Assembly (NCBI RefSeq): GCF_004349055.1
Contig: NZ_SMKX01000067.1
Span: forward strand, 1 to 40,852
Direction of reading: 5' to 3'
Source: Kribbella antibiotica
Lineage (GTDB): Bacteria; Actinomycetota; Actinomycetes; Propionibacteriales; Kribbellaceae
DNA: 40,852 nucleotides
Shown here: positions 25,219 to 32,139 of the stretch, piece by piece
How positions within the stretch are numbered: position 1 is the first letter of the stretch
Layout of the letters: each line of letters starts with the position of its first letter
The notes under the pieces: model-generated
The model's input: the letters and a program-made list of their open reading frames with translations, nothing else
Told to the model about the DNA's origin: nothing
Databases searched by the model: none
Program-made: the position numbers and the translations under genes

Positions 25219-26091
25219 TCACCGCTCAGAGGACACCTGTGGGTAGCTCGCATGGGGGACAAGCGCCTCGATGGCAGGGGTCAGTTCGTCGAGTTGCGGC
25301 TTGAAGCGGCGGACTGCCGTCACCTCAAGGGCCAGAGCACGGTTCAGCTGGAAGCGCGGCCAGCCTGCTGCGGTAGTGCACTCGTACCAGGCCACTGCGA
25401 GCGCGGACTCCTGACTCGTCGGGACGTAGGGGGTTGCCTGCTTGGCGAACTGGACGCCGAAGGTTCGGACGTCAGCTGACTTGGATCTGAAGCCCTCGCG
25501 TTGCAGACAAGCCAGAATCGGTACGGCGAACCGGTCCGGCATCGTGTCGGCGTACACGGGCCGGAGTGCCATCCGCAGCTGGTTCCCGAGGTCGTAGTAC
25601 CGGCTCTGCACCTCCCCTGCGTTCGGACCGCGGTGTGCGTTCGCCTCTTGTGTGCAACGGGCTATGGCGTCAGCAAAGGACCGACTCGAGTTGCGGACCG
25701 CAGGTGGCGCAGCGGGCAGGACTCGACCGAACCCCCGTTGCCGAGCCTCGTCAGCGCTGGTGGCGCCGAAGCTGCCCAGGTTGACCCGCAGGTCGTTGAA
25801 CGAACCTGTGACCGGCCGAGCGGCTGTGTTCTTCTGGAGCTCGGGATGGCCGGCTTTCGCCATGCACTGGTCACGGTCCGCGAGGACGGTGGCCACGATT
25901 GCGTCGAGCAGATCACCCCGGAAGGCGTCGTACGGCTGACTGGGGGCCGACGGACGCGTAATCGGTAGGACGATGGCCGCTGGCTGCGGCGGCGTCGTAC
26001 CGCACGCGGCCAGCAGGAACGGGAGTAGCAGGATGAGGAGCCGGCTACGGCTGCTCCAGGAGCAGCCGTAGCCGTTGTTCAGTGAGCTCAT
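25219..26091 (-). CDS. lipoprotein of unknown function
   Basis: The start ATG at 26091 shares its A with the stop of the upstream I36-like gene (TGATG), giving 290 residues and strong coupling. Residues 15-31 form a lipoprotein signal with lipobox LAAC (LLILLLPFLLAACG). The mature part is mainly helical, with four or more Cys-containing segments (RDQCMAKAGH, ARCTQEAN, ACLQREG, YECTTAAGW), suggesting paired cysteines on the outer face. I recognise no family, though such Cys-paired lipoproteins are common in actinobacteria. A 33-bp palindrome lies in its first codons. Confidence 0.8.
   Translation of the reverse strand: MSSLNNGYGCSWSSRSRLLILLLPFLLAACGTTPPQPAAIVLPITRPSAPSQPYDAFRGDLLDAIVATVLADRDQCMAKAGHPELQKNTAARPVTGSFNDLRVNLGSFGATSADEARQRGFGRVLPAAPPAVRNSSRSFADAIARCTQEANAHRGPNAGEVQSRYYDLGNQLRMALRPVYADTMPDRFAVPILACLQREGFRSKSADVRTFGVQFAKQATPYVPTSQESALAVAWYECTTAAGWPRFQLNRALALEVTAVRRFKPQLDELTPAIEALVPHASYPQVSSER
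26042..26074. repeat. near-perfect 33-bp palindrome within the lipoprotein start
   Basis: Sixteen-base arms (26042-26057 and 26059-26074) pair perfectly around a single A. In the mRNA the hairpin begins 17 bases after the AUG of the lipoprotein, covering codons of about residues 6-17. It could block or pace translation, act as an attenuator between the two coupled genes, or bind a protein as DNA. Confidence 0.9.
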
Positions 26092-26519
26092 CAGCAGCGG
26101 CTGTGGCCGTTGTTGCGGTTCTCCTTGCCGACACTCCGCAGGTCGCCCTGCCAGCCGATCGGGGCGGTCCAAGTGACAAACCAGCCGCCGCTGCCGGTGA
26201 TGTCCCAGATCTTGACCGCACAATCGGTGTCGAAGTTCCGCATCGAACCAGCCGTGTCCATGAGCCGGATGTTCGACTGCTGACCGTTCGCGACGTCCCA
26301 GTAGTAGTCGTTGCTGTGGTCCATGTCGGCGTTCCAGTACTGGCGGGTCAGGCTGCCGAAGCTGTAGGTGTAGTAGAAGCAGATCTCTCCGCTGTTACAG
26401 GCGGTCTGACCGTCGCCGTTGTCGGCGTTGGCCGGCACGGTCGTCACGGCGGCTGCGGCGCCGGCGACTGCGAGCAGTGCACCGAGGCGGGCGATCCATC
26501 GGCGTGCGCTGCGTTTCAT
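26091..26519 (-). CDS. secreted I36-like small protein
   Basis: ATG 26519 has GGAGG seven bases upstream and gives 142 residues. A Sec signal (residues 1-32, ending VPANA) precedes ACNSGEICFYYTYSFGS, the CxxGxxCxYY pattern of I36 inhibitors, then a DYYWDVANGQ block and a second Cys region at NFDTDC. It is longer than the 108-residue relative at 4382 and adds a W/G-rich tail. It is translationally coupled to the lipoprotein and divergent from an ArsR-type regulator, so the pair may act together outside the cell. Confidence 0.75.
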   Translation of the reverse strand: MKRSARRWIARLGALLAVAGAAAAVTTVPANADNGDGQTACNSGEICFYYTYSFGSLTRQYWNADMDHSNDYYWDVANGQQSNIRLMDTAGSMRNFDTDCAVKIWDITGSGGWFVTWTAPIGWQGDLRSVGKENRNNGHSRC

Positions 26520-26606
26520 GGTGATCCTCCAGATGAGTGGGCGGGGGCGGGGTGATCGTCCCGACACTCGGAAACGTAGAAGCCTGGCCCGTGGGTGCGG
26601 TAAAAC

Positions 26607-26622
26607 TTCGGATGGGGCCGAA
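26607..26622. promoter_or_regulatory. short inverted repeat in a divergent promoter region
   Basis: TTCGG (26607-26611) and CCGAA (26618-26622) flank six bases between the I36-like gene and the ArsR-type gene. It could be an operator for that regulator, but the arms are short. Confidence 0.3.
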
Positions 26623-26651
26623 TCGTTTGCGCAGGTTGGCGAGGGGGAGCG

Positions 26652-27623
26652 ATGTGGCGGATCCATCTGACGACGGAGGACATCCGGCGGATCCGGATCG
26701 CTCCGGACATCGATCCGTTGTGGGAACTGGTGCACAGCATCCAGTTGCTCGACAACGGCGGCCCGGTGATCTTCGGTCCGTGGCGGCGCCGCGTCCGCCT
26801 GGCCGGACTGGCCCGCTGGAGCATGCTGCGGCACCTCTCGCCGCCGATGGGCTACTTCGCTGACTTCCTGACCCCAGCGACCGGCACAACCGACCTGCGC
26901 ACCGGCATCGAAGAGGTGCTGCGCACACCGCGCTCAAGCCTGCGCAGTGACCTGGTCACACTGCACGAGCAGTGCCCCCGCGCAGTGGGCTGGGCGCGTG
27001 ACCTCGCCGCCGGCGACCAGCAGGCGCTGCGTGCGCTTGGCAGCAACCTGATCCAGTTCCACGAGACGCATCTGAAGCCCTCGTGGGCGGAGATCCGCGG
27101 CCAGGTCACTGAGGAGCTGACCCGGGTACGGCGGATCCTCTGCGACGAGGGAGTCGACGCCCTGCTCGCCTCACTCGGCGGCCATGTGCACTGGGAGTCG
27201 CCAGCGCTCGTCCTGCGCAACAAGACAACCGACCGAGACCTGTACGTCGACGGTCGCGGCATCATCATCCAGCCGTCGTTCTTCGCCCTCGGCGACACGT
27301 CCATCCTCGATGTCCCCGGCGAACCGTTCGTCCTGGCCTATCCGGTCCGCCACCGGCTCGGCTGGTGGGACACGAACACCGAGGGGATCCGACTGGACGC
27401 CGTACTGGGGAAAACGCGCGCCGAAGTCCTGGAGTGCCTGGCCAGCAGCCCCCACACCACCACTGAGCTGGCCCGCGCGCTGGACCTGTCCTCCGCATCC
27501 GTCAGCGAACAGGCCAAGGCTCTCCGCGAAGCCGGGCTCATCACCAGTCGCCGTACGGGGAAGCGGGTTCTGCACGACCTCTCCCCCACCGGCTCAACCC
27601 TGCTTGGCCACCGGGTCGGCTGA
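26652..27623 (+). CDS. ArsR-type winged-helix regulator with DUF5937-like N-terminus
   Basis: The 323-residue product starts at an ATG behind AGGGGGAG. The N-terminal two thirds (to about residue 240) have an actinobacterial pattern (WRIHLTTEDIRRIRIAP near the start, then LWELVHSIQLL) that I associate with DUF5937. The C-terminal third is an ArsR winged helix (RAEVLECLASSPHTTTELAR, DLSSASVSEQAKALREAGL, then the wing TSRRTGKRVLH). No metal-binding Cys pair is seen. It is divergent from the I36-like/lipoprotein operon and is its likely regulator. Confidence 0.85.
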   Translation: MWRIHLTTEDIRRIRIAPDIDPLWELVHSIQLLDNGGPVIFGPWRRRVRLAGLARWSMLRHLSPPMGYFADFLTPATGTTDLRTGIEEVLRTPRSSLRSDLVTLHEQCPRAVGWARDLAAGDQQALRALGSNLIQFHETHLKPSWAEIRGQVTEELTRVRRILCDEGVDALLASLGGHVHWESPALVLRNKTTDRDLYVDGRGIIIQPSFFALGDTSILDVPGEPFVLAYPVRHRLGWWDTNTEGIRLDAVLGKTRAEVLECLASSPHTTTELARALDLSSASVSEQAKALREAGLITSRRTGKRVLHDLSPTGSTLLGHRVG

Positions 27624-27637
27624 CCAAGACCGCCGCC

Positions 27638-27804
27638 TCAGTTCCAGAGACCGGCGGCGACTGCCTGGGCGACGTAGTCCTCGAACGGCCGGGCGGGCCG
27701 GTCGAGGATCGCTCGACTCCGTCGCCGAGCTCAGCTCCCTTGCCGTCGCGGATGTCCGTCATGCCGCTGGCCAGGAAGCCTGCAACCTGACGCGGGATGC
27801 CTCA
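27638..27804 (-). pseudogene. C-terminal remnant of an NmrA/SDR-type NAD(P)-binding protein
   Basis: On the minus strand, one frame reads IPRQVAGFLASGMTDIRDGK, and after a one-base frameshift near 27710 a second reads ILDRPARPFEDYVAQAVAAG to a TGA at 27638. Together they match the end of NmrA-like NAD(P)-dependent oxidoreductases, which commonly end in a SGMTDIRDG block followed by ERILGRPxRxFxEF. The rest of the gene is missing upstream, where the hydrolase gene ends. It is a decayed gene fragment. Confidence 0.65.
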
Positions 27805-27818
27805 GGCACCCAGGTGCC
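27805..27818 (-). terminator. possible terminator of the hydrolase gene
   Basis: GGCACC and GGTGCC flank two bases, eight bases past the hydrolase stop. The effective loop is four bases; a weak call. Confidence 0.35.
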
Positions 27819-27825
27819 CGTTCAG

Positions 27826-28965
27826 TCAGCTCAGCCCATTCAGGAAGGCGACGATGTGATTCATGGTCTCCTGCGTACTCCACGGCTTGCCGGACTTGGT
27901 GTCACCGGTGAAGGACAGATCACCATGGTCCGCGCCGGTCAGCACATACCTCGTGCTGTCGATTCCCTTGCTCCGCAACGCATTGTGGAGCAGCAGAGTC
28001 TGACTCGGTGATACCGACCGGTCCGCACTGCCGTGCAGTAGCAGGAACGGCGATGTCTTGGAGCTCAGGTAGCTGATCGGATTGGCGGCCGCGACCTCAG
28101 GTGTCGGGTCCTTGACGGACTTCTTGGTACCGGAACCGTAGACCCACTTCGCCAGGAAGTTGCCTTGGGCATAGTTCACGTCCTGCGCAGCCTGATCGAA
28201 GTCCGCCGCGAGCTTCGACAGGTCGGACGGGCCGAATTCGTCGACCACGCCCTGTACGTCGCTGCTCTGGTCGAGGTTGTCACCGACGTCGAACTGCTTG
28301 GTGCCGTTGGTGGCACCGGCCATCGCCGCGAGATAGCCGCCGGCCGACTGGCCCCAGACCGCGACCTTGCCCGGGTCGATGCCGTACTCGTCGGCGTGCG
28401 CCCGCAGGAAACGGATCGCCGACTTCACGTCAGCCAGACCCTCCTTGTACGTCGCACCTGTGGTGGTCGTCCGATACTCGATACTCGCCACCACATAGCC
28501 CTGCTCGGCCACATAGGTCCGCTGATCGAGGTTCGCCGTCTTCGTCGCATTCGAGAACCCACCGCCGGTGATGTAGACGACCAGCGGCTTCGCGCCCGCG
28601 GTGTCGGGAACCTGGAGGTCGAGCTTCAGTTCGGCCTTCTGTCCGTTGACCGCCGGAGCCGAGTAGACGACATCGTTGTGCGCGGTGAGCTTCGTCTTGC
28701 CGCACTCGATCTGTGCGCCGGTCGGGTTGATCACCGTGCTGCTGCTGGTATCGCTCGGCTTGATCGTCGTGGCAAACGCGATGCCACCCTTCGCGCCTTG
28801 TGGCGCCGCACCGCCGGTCCTTGCCGGAAGCGGGCCGGCCGGGCACGCCGTACCGCCCGACGTCGAAGCCTGACCACCGGCGGTGCCGCCCTCCTTCGAC
28901 GAACACGCGGCCAGCACCAGAATCACCACCGCCACCAGAGCCGTACCTCTGAACCTGCGAGCCAT
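27826..28965 (-). CDS. lipoprotein alpha/beta hydrolase (BD-FAE/carboxylesterase type)
   Basis: I chose ATG 28965, which has a GGAG nine bases upstream, over 29010; this gives 379 residues. A lipoprotein signal with LAACSS (about residue 20) leads to a Gly/Ser/Thr spacer and an alpha/beta-hydrolase domain: the HGG-like oxyanion loop reads YITGGGF, the nucleophile elbow is VWGQSAGGYLA, Asp/His lie in LLHGSADRSVSP and TGADHGDLSF. Such BD-FAE and carboxylesterase enzymes cut feruloyl/acetyl esters. It is surface-anchored and divergent from a TetR gene, with two tandem operators between them. Confidence 0.87.
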   Translation of the reverse strand: MARRFRGTALVAVVILVLAACSSKEGGTAGGQASTSGGTACPAGPLPARTGGAAPQGAKGGIAFATTIKPSDTSSSTVINPTGAQIECGKTKLTAHNDVVYSAPAVNGQKAELKLDLQVPDTAGAKPLVVYITGGGFSNATKTANLDQRTYVAEQGYVVASIEYRTTTTGATYKEGLADVKSAIRFLRAHADEYGIDPGKVAVWGQSAGGYLAAMAGATNGTKQFDVGDNLDQSSDVQGVVDEFGPSDLSKLAADFDQAAQDVNYAQGNFLAKWVYGSGTKKSVKDPTPEVAAANPISYLSSKTSPFLLLHGSADRSVSPSQTLLLHNALRSKGIDSTRYVLTGADHGDLSFTGDTKSGKPWSTQETMNHIVAFLNGLS

Positions 28966-28987
28966 CTCGTCATCTCCATCTTCGGCG

Positions 28988-29054
28988 TTAACTGGAGGCA
29001 TCCCCTCCACTTATTCGGATGATAGCATTAAGTGGAGGAAGACCCTCCAGTTAA
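28988..29054. promoter_or_regulatory. two tandem TetR operators
   Basis: TTAACTGGAGG (28988-28998) with CCTCCACTTAT (29004-29014), and TTAAGTGGAGG (29028-29038) with CCTCCAGTTAA (29044-29054), are two inverted repeats of the same design with a five-base centre. Their centres are 40 bases apart, about four helical turns. They fill the region between the hydrolase and TetR genes and should control both. Confidence 0.8.
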
Positions 29055-29075
29055 TCCCGAGACGACAGGATCGAC

Positions 29076-29705
29076 GTGCCAGCTGAGCAGCAGCCCCTCA
29101 GGCGCGATGCCGAGCTCAACCGGCAGCGACTCCTCACGGCAGCTCACGAGGTCTTCCGGGAGCGCGGGCTGAGCGCCACGCTCGAAGACGTCGCCCACCA
29201 CGCAGGCGTCGGAATCGGAACGGCCTACCGCCGGTTTGCGAACCGGGATGCGCTGATCGACGCACTCTTCGAGGACATGATGAGTCGCGTCGAGGAGATC
29301 GGGACCGAGGCCGCCAAGGACCCGGACGCCTGGCGTGGCTTGAGCACCAGCCTCGAGCTGGTCTGCGAACTGCAGACCTTCGACCGCGGACTACGCGACA
29401 TCATGCTGGGGACCGGCCGGGGCCGGCGTCGCCAGAAGCTTGTCGCGGAGCGGATCAAGCCGGCCGTCGACGCGATGATCCAGCGAGCCAAGGACCAAGG
29501 CATACTGCGAACCGACATCGAGGGCTGGGACCTTCCGATGATCCAGTTGATGGTCGCGGCCATCACCGACCACACCGGACAGCCCGACCTGTGGCGACGC
29601 TACCTACACCTGATCCTGGACGGCATGCGCGTCGGCGGAAGCGACGGTACGACGCTCCCCGTCGTACCGCTCCCCACGGGCCAACCGCCCTCACTCAACC
29701 GCTAG
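29076..29705 (+). CDS. TetR-family transcriptional regulator
   Basis: A GTG start at 29076 behind AGGA gives 209 residues. The N-terminal helix-turn-helix covers about 12-60 (RLLTAAHEVFRERGLSATLE, then GVGIGTAYRRFANRDALIDAL). The C-terminal domain resembles the TetR_C group with GLRDIMLGTGRGRRRQKLVA. The divergent lipoprotein hydrolase and the tandem operators suggest it represses that hydrolase and itself; a plant-polymer ester product may be the signal (inference). Its last 11 bases overlap the DUF2809 gene convergently. Confidence 0.88.
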   Translation: MPAEQQPLRRDAELNRQRLLTAAHEVFRERGLSATLEDVAHHAGVGIGTAYRRFANRDALIDALFEDMMSRVEEIGTEAAKDPDAWRGLSTSLELVCELQTFDRGLRDIMLGTGRGRRRQKLVAERIKPAVDAMIQRAKDQGILRTDIEGWDLPMIQLMVAAITDHTGQPDLWRRYLHLILDGMRVGGSDGTTLPVVPLPTGQPPSLNR

Positions 29706-30051
29706 CCGCCACTCGGGCCCGGACGATCACCACGCCAAGCCCGGCACCGACGACGTACCAGAAAAGGTCGGGCGCATTGAAGGTGGAGCCCAGGACGAGG
29801 TGGGCCAGGCCGCTGCGGGTGGAGAGATCAGCTGGGATCCCGGTGAGCTGGAAGAACTCCACTGCCCAGCTGAAACCCGTTGCCAGCAAGGCCGCCAGCA
29901 GCGGGCGCAGCCAGAACGCCGCCAGCGCGTAGATCAGCGTTGCGTAGAGCGCGACTCCGGCATACTTGGCAAAGTCACCGCCGGTGAACGCCCGCACACC
30001 CAACCCCAAGGCCAGTACGACGGGCACGGCCAGCCACGGTCTCATCCCCAA
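29695..30051 (-). CDS. DUF2809-type small membrane protein
   Basis: The 118-residue product has four hydrophobic segments. The order GLGVRAF, KYAGVALYATLIYAL, FSWAVEFFQLTGIP, then GSTFNAPDLFWYVVGAGLGV fits DUF2809, a VanZ-like small membrane family of unknown function. It stands alone, convergent with the TetR gene. Confidence 0.75.
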   Translation of the reverse strand: MGMRPWLAVPVVLALGLGVRAFTGGDFAKYAGVALYATLIYALAAFWLRPLLAALLATGFSWAVEFFQLTGIPADLSTRSGLAHLVLGSTFNAPDLFWYVVGAGLGVVIVRARVAASG

Positions 30052-30164
30052 TAGCCTAGTGGTGTGTCGCGGCCAGCAGACCGCGACGGTCTACTAGTGC
30101 AACCGTTTCCACCCCTGTCGAACCACTGCGGATCTGGGCTCAACCGTTGCTAGCTTCCAACGGA

Positions 30165-30183
30165 CGCCTGCAGCTTGCAGGCG
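30165..30183 (+). repeat. hairpin in the leader of a small secreted protein gene
   Basis: CGCCTGCA and TGCAGGCG are perfect 8-base arms around GCT, ending 21 bases before the ATG at 30205. It may stabilise the message, or act as an operator. An IR CCGTTG/CAACGG just upstream (30145-30162) overlaps the presumed promoter. Confidence 0.55.
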
Positions 30184-30204
30184 GCATGGATGGAAGGACC
30201 AACG

Positions 30205-30495
30205 ATGAGAGCTACCAAGAAGACCCTGGCGATCACAGCGTTACTCGTACTGGCCGGCACCGGCCTGGCCGGCTCGGGAACCGCTACTGCTGCCACGACC
30301 ACCAGCACTCCCGCTGCGGCCAGCACCCGCCAGGTTGCCGATGTGACCTACTACTTCCACACGGTCTGGGCCACCTCGGGCGACTGCGCCAACCGCGGCC
30401 GCCGCGGGATCAGCAACGGTGAGTGGATCGACTGGATCTGCGTCAACGACGGCCTGCACTCGCCGGTCTACAAGTGGAGCCTGTACATCCGCTAG
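30205..30495 (+). CDS. small secreted protein of unknown function
   Basis: I chose ATG 30205 (MRATKKTL), with GGAAGGA upstream, over 30175. The 96-residue precursor has a Sec signal (1-33, ending ATA-ATT), a Thr/Ala-rich spacer and a 50-residue mature core with two cysteines (SGDCANRG and DWICVND) and several aromatic residues. The pair of Cys suggests one disulfide. I do not recognise the family. Two hairpins follow the gene. Confidence 0.7.
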   Translation: MRATKKTLAITALLVLAGTGLAGSGTATAATTTSTPAAASTRQVADVTYYFHTVWATSGDCANRGRRGISNGEWIDWICVNDGLHSPVYKWSLYIR

Positions 30496-30505
30496 TTCAG
30501 CACTC

Positions 30506-30538
30506 TCCCCAGGCGCGCTCTGACCCGACGCCCGGGGA
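30506..30538. terminator. terminator hairpin 1
   Basis: TCCCCAGGCG (30506-30515) pairs with CGCCCGGGGA (30529-30538) with one mismatch, 10 bases after the stop of the small secreted gene. Confidence 0.55.
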
Positions 30539-30549
30539 AAGCACTAGAT

Positions 30550-30582
30550 GTCACGCCGTCACTGACAGAGCTCCGGCGTGAC
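30550..30582. terminator. terminator hairpin 2
   Basis: GTCACGCCG (30550-30558) and CGGCGTGAC (30574-30582) are perfect 9-base arms, between two convergent genes. It may serve the ArsR gene coming from the other side. Confidence 0.55.
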
Positions 30583-30625
30583 GCAGGCCCTTCGGCGCAG
30601 ATCTCCGCGCGGATGGGTCGACGTC

Positions 30626-31126
30626 CTACCGCGTCCGCCCGTGGCGGTACACGCTGACCACGACGCCGTAGCGCTGGTCGCGGTCGCTCGCCGGCTCGAG
30701 TGCGTGGACGAGCTTGTCGAGATGCTGGGTCAACGCGGCAGCCTGGGGTTTGGTCAGTCGCAGGATCCGGTGATTCAGGAGCGCCTCTTTGTCGCCGGCG
30801 ATCTCGTTGGCCAGATTGCTCATCATCGCGAAGAGCGTGGCGTTGTCCGGCCCGCCTTCGAACTTGATGACCCGCGCCGGACGGACGTAGTACTGCTCGG
30901 TCCCGCCGCGCACTGTGCGCGTAGGCCCCTTCGCCACCAGGCCTGCTGCGACCAGTACGGCGAGGTGGTGCGCCACGTTGCCCTTGTTGATCAGCAGGCG
31001 ATTCGTCAGCTGGCTGACGGTCGCTGCGCCCTCCCCGAGCTCGAGCAGCAGGCGATGCCGCGTGGGGTGGCTCAGGGCGCGCGCATGCTTCGCGCTGGTG
31101 GCGTCGTACACGTCTGCCGGGTTCAC
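30626..31126 (-). CDS. ArsR-type winged-helix regulator
   Basis: A GTG start at 31126 gives 166 residues. The N-terminal winged helix (about 10-85) reads HARALSHPTRHRLLLELGEG, then VSQLTNRLLINKGNVAHHL and AAGLVAKGPTRTVRGGTEQY for the wing. The rest is a helical extension. No ligand-binding Cys is seen. It is divergent from an S41 peptidase, with an inverted repeat in the 56-base gap. Confidence 0.85.
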   Translation of the reverse strand: MNPADVYDATSAKHARALSHPTRHRLLLELGEGAATVSQLTNRLLINKGNVAHHLAVLVAAGLVAKGPTRTVRGGTEQYYVRPARVIKFEGGPDNATLFAMMSNLANEIAGDKEALLNHRILRLTKPQAAALTQHLDKLVHALEPASDRDQRYGVVVSVYRHGRTR

Positions 31127-31131
31127 AAATC

Positions 31132-31155
31132 AAGCGTCAAGAACTGTTGTCGCTT
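31132..31155. promoter_or_regulatory. ArsR operator candidate
   Basis: AAGCGTCAA (31132-31140) and TTGTCGCTT (31147-31155) match at eight of nine positions around six bases, between the two divergent starts. Confidence 0.55.
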
Positions 31156-31182
31156 TGTCAACACCGCTGCTGGACTGGGGAC

Positions 31183-32034
31183 ATGACGATCACAGCGAAC
31201 CTGAACGACCGCATCGCCGCCCTGGTCAGCGAGAACTACGTCTTTCCCGAGGTCGCCGAGGCGATCGCGGCCGGGCTGGCCGACGTGGACACCGCCTTGG
31301 TAGATCCCGACGAGACCGCCGCCCGCCTGACCGAACGGCTGCAGACCGTCAACCAGGACCGACACCTCCGGGTGCGCCACCGTCCGTCGGGCGCTCTTCG
31401 CCCCGCTGACTGGGAGCAGCACTACGCCGCCGAAGCGGTCCGGAACGCGGGCGGCATCAACCGGGTCGAGCGGCTCGAAGGAAACACCGGCCTGCTGGCG
31501 ATCGCGCCGTACACGTCACCGGTGCACATGGCCGAGCGCTACATCGTCGCCGCCTTCGAACTCCTGGCCGGCGTCGATCGGCTGGTCATCGACGTGCGCG
31601 CCGGCCGCGGCGGCGTACCCGAAACGGTCGCCCTCATCTGCGGCTACCTGCTCGGCCACGAGCCGGTGCACCTGCAGGACCTCGTCGCACGCGACGGCAC
31701 CATCCGGCAGTTCTGGACCAACCCAGCTGCCGGCCGCCTGCCCCTGTCGGTCCCCATCAGCGTGCTGACCAGCGCCAACACCTTCTCCGGCTGCGAAGAA
31801 CTCGCCTACAACCTCCAGGCCCACGGCCGCGCCACCGTCATCGGCGAGCGAACCCGCGGCGGCGCCCACCCGGTCGAGATCTTCGAACTGACCGACACCC
31901 TGGAGCTGACCATCCCCATCGCCCGCTCGGTGAACGCAGTCACCGGCACCAACTGGGAACAGGTCGGCGTCGTACCGGACATCGAATGCCCGGCCGAGGA
32001 GGCACTCGAGCGCGCATCACAAGTCTTCGGGTGA
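31183..32034 (+). CDS. S41-family (IRBP/CtpA-like) peptidase without signal peptide
   Basis: The ATG at 31183 gives 283 residues. The catalytic region reads ISVLTSANTFSGCEELAYNL, with the nucleophilic Ser in TFSGCEE, followed by VIGERTRGGAHPVEIFEL as in S41B/IRBP-like peptidases. An N-terminal helical part (LVSENYVFPEVAEAI) matches the usual start of these proteins. There is no PDZ domain, signal peptide or anchor, so it should act in the cytosol. The divergent ArsR gene is the likely regulator. The natural substrate is unknown. Confidence 0.82.
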   Translation: MTITANLNDRIAALVSENYVFPEVAEAIAAGLADVDTALVDPDETAARLTERLQTVNQDRHLRVRHRPSGALRPADWEQHYAAEAVRNAGGINRVERLEGNTGLLAIAPYTSPVHMAERYIVAAFELLAGVDRLVIDVRAGRGGVPETVALICGYLLGHEPVHLQDLVARDGTIRQFWTNPAAGRLPLSVPISVLTSANTFSGCEELAYNLQAHGRATVIGERTRGGAHPVEIFELTDTLELTIPIARSVNAVTGTNWEQVGVVPDIECPAEEALERASQVFG

Positions 32035-32139
32035 ACTGCTCAGGGGTGGAGGTAGAGGCCTTCGGCGAGCAACAACAGGCCGACGAGCCCGGCCGCAGTC
32101 GGAGCGGCGAGCAACTGTCGCCGCCGGAAGCGGTGTCCG

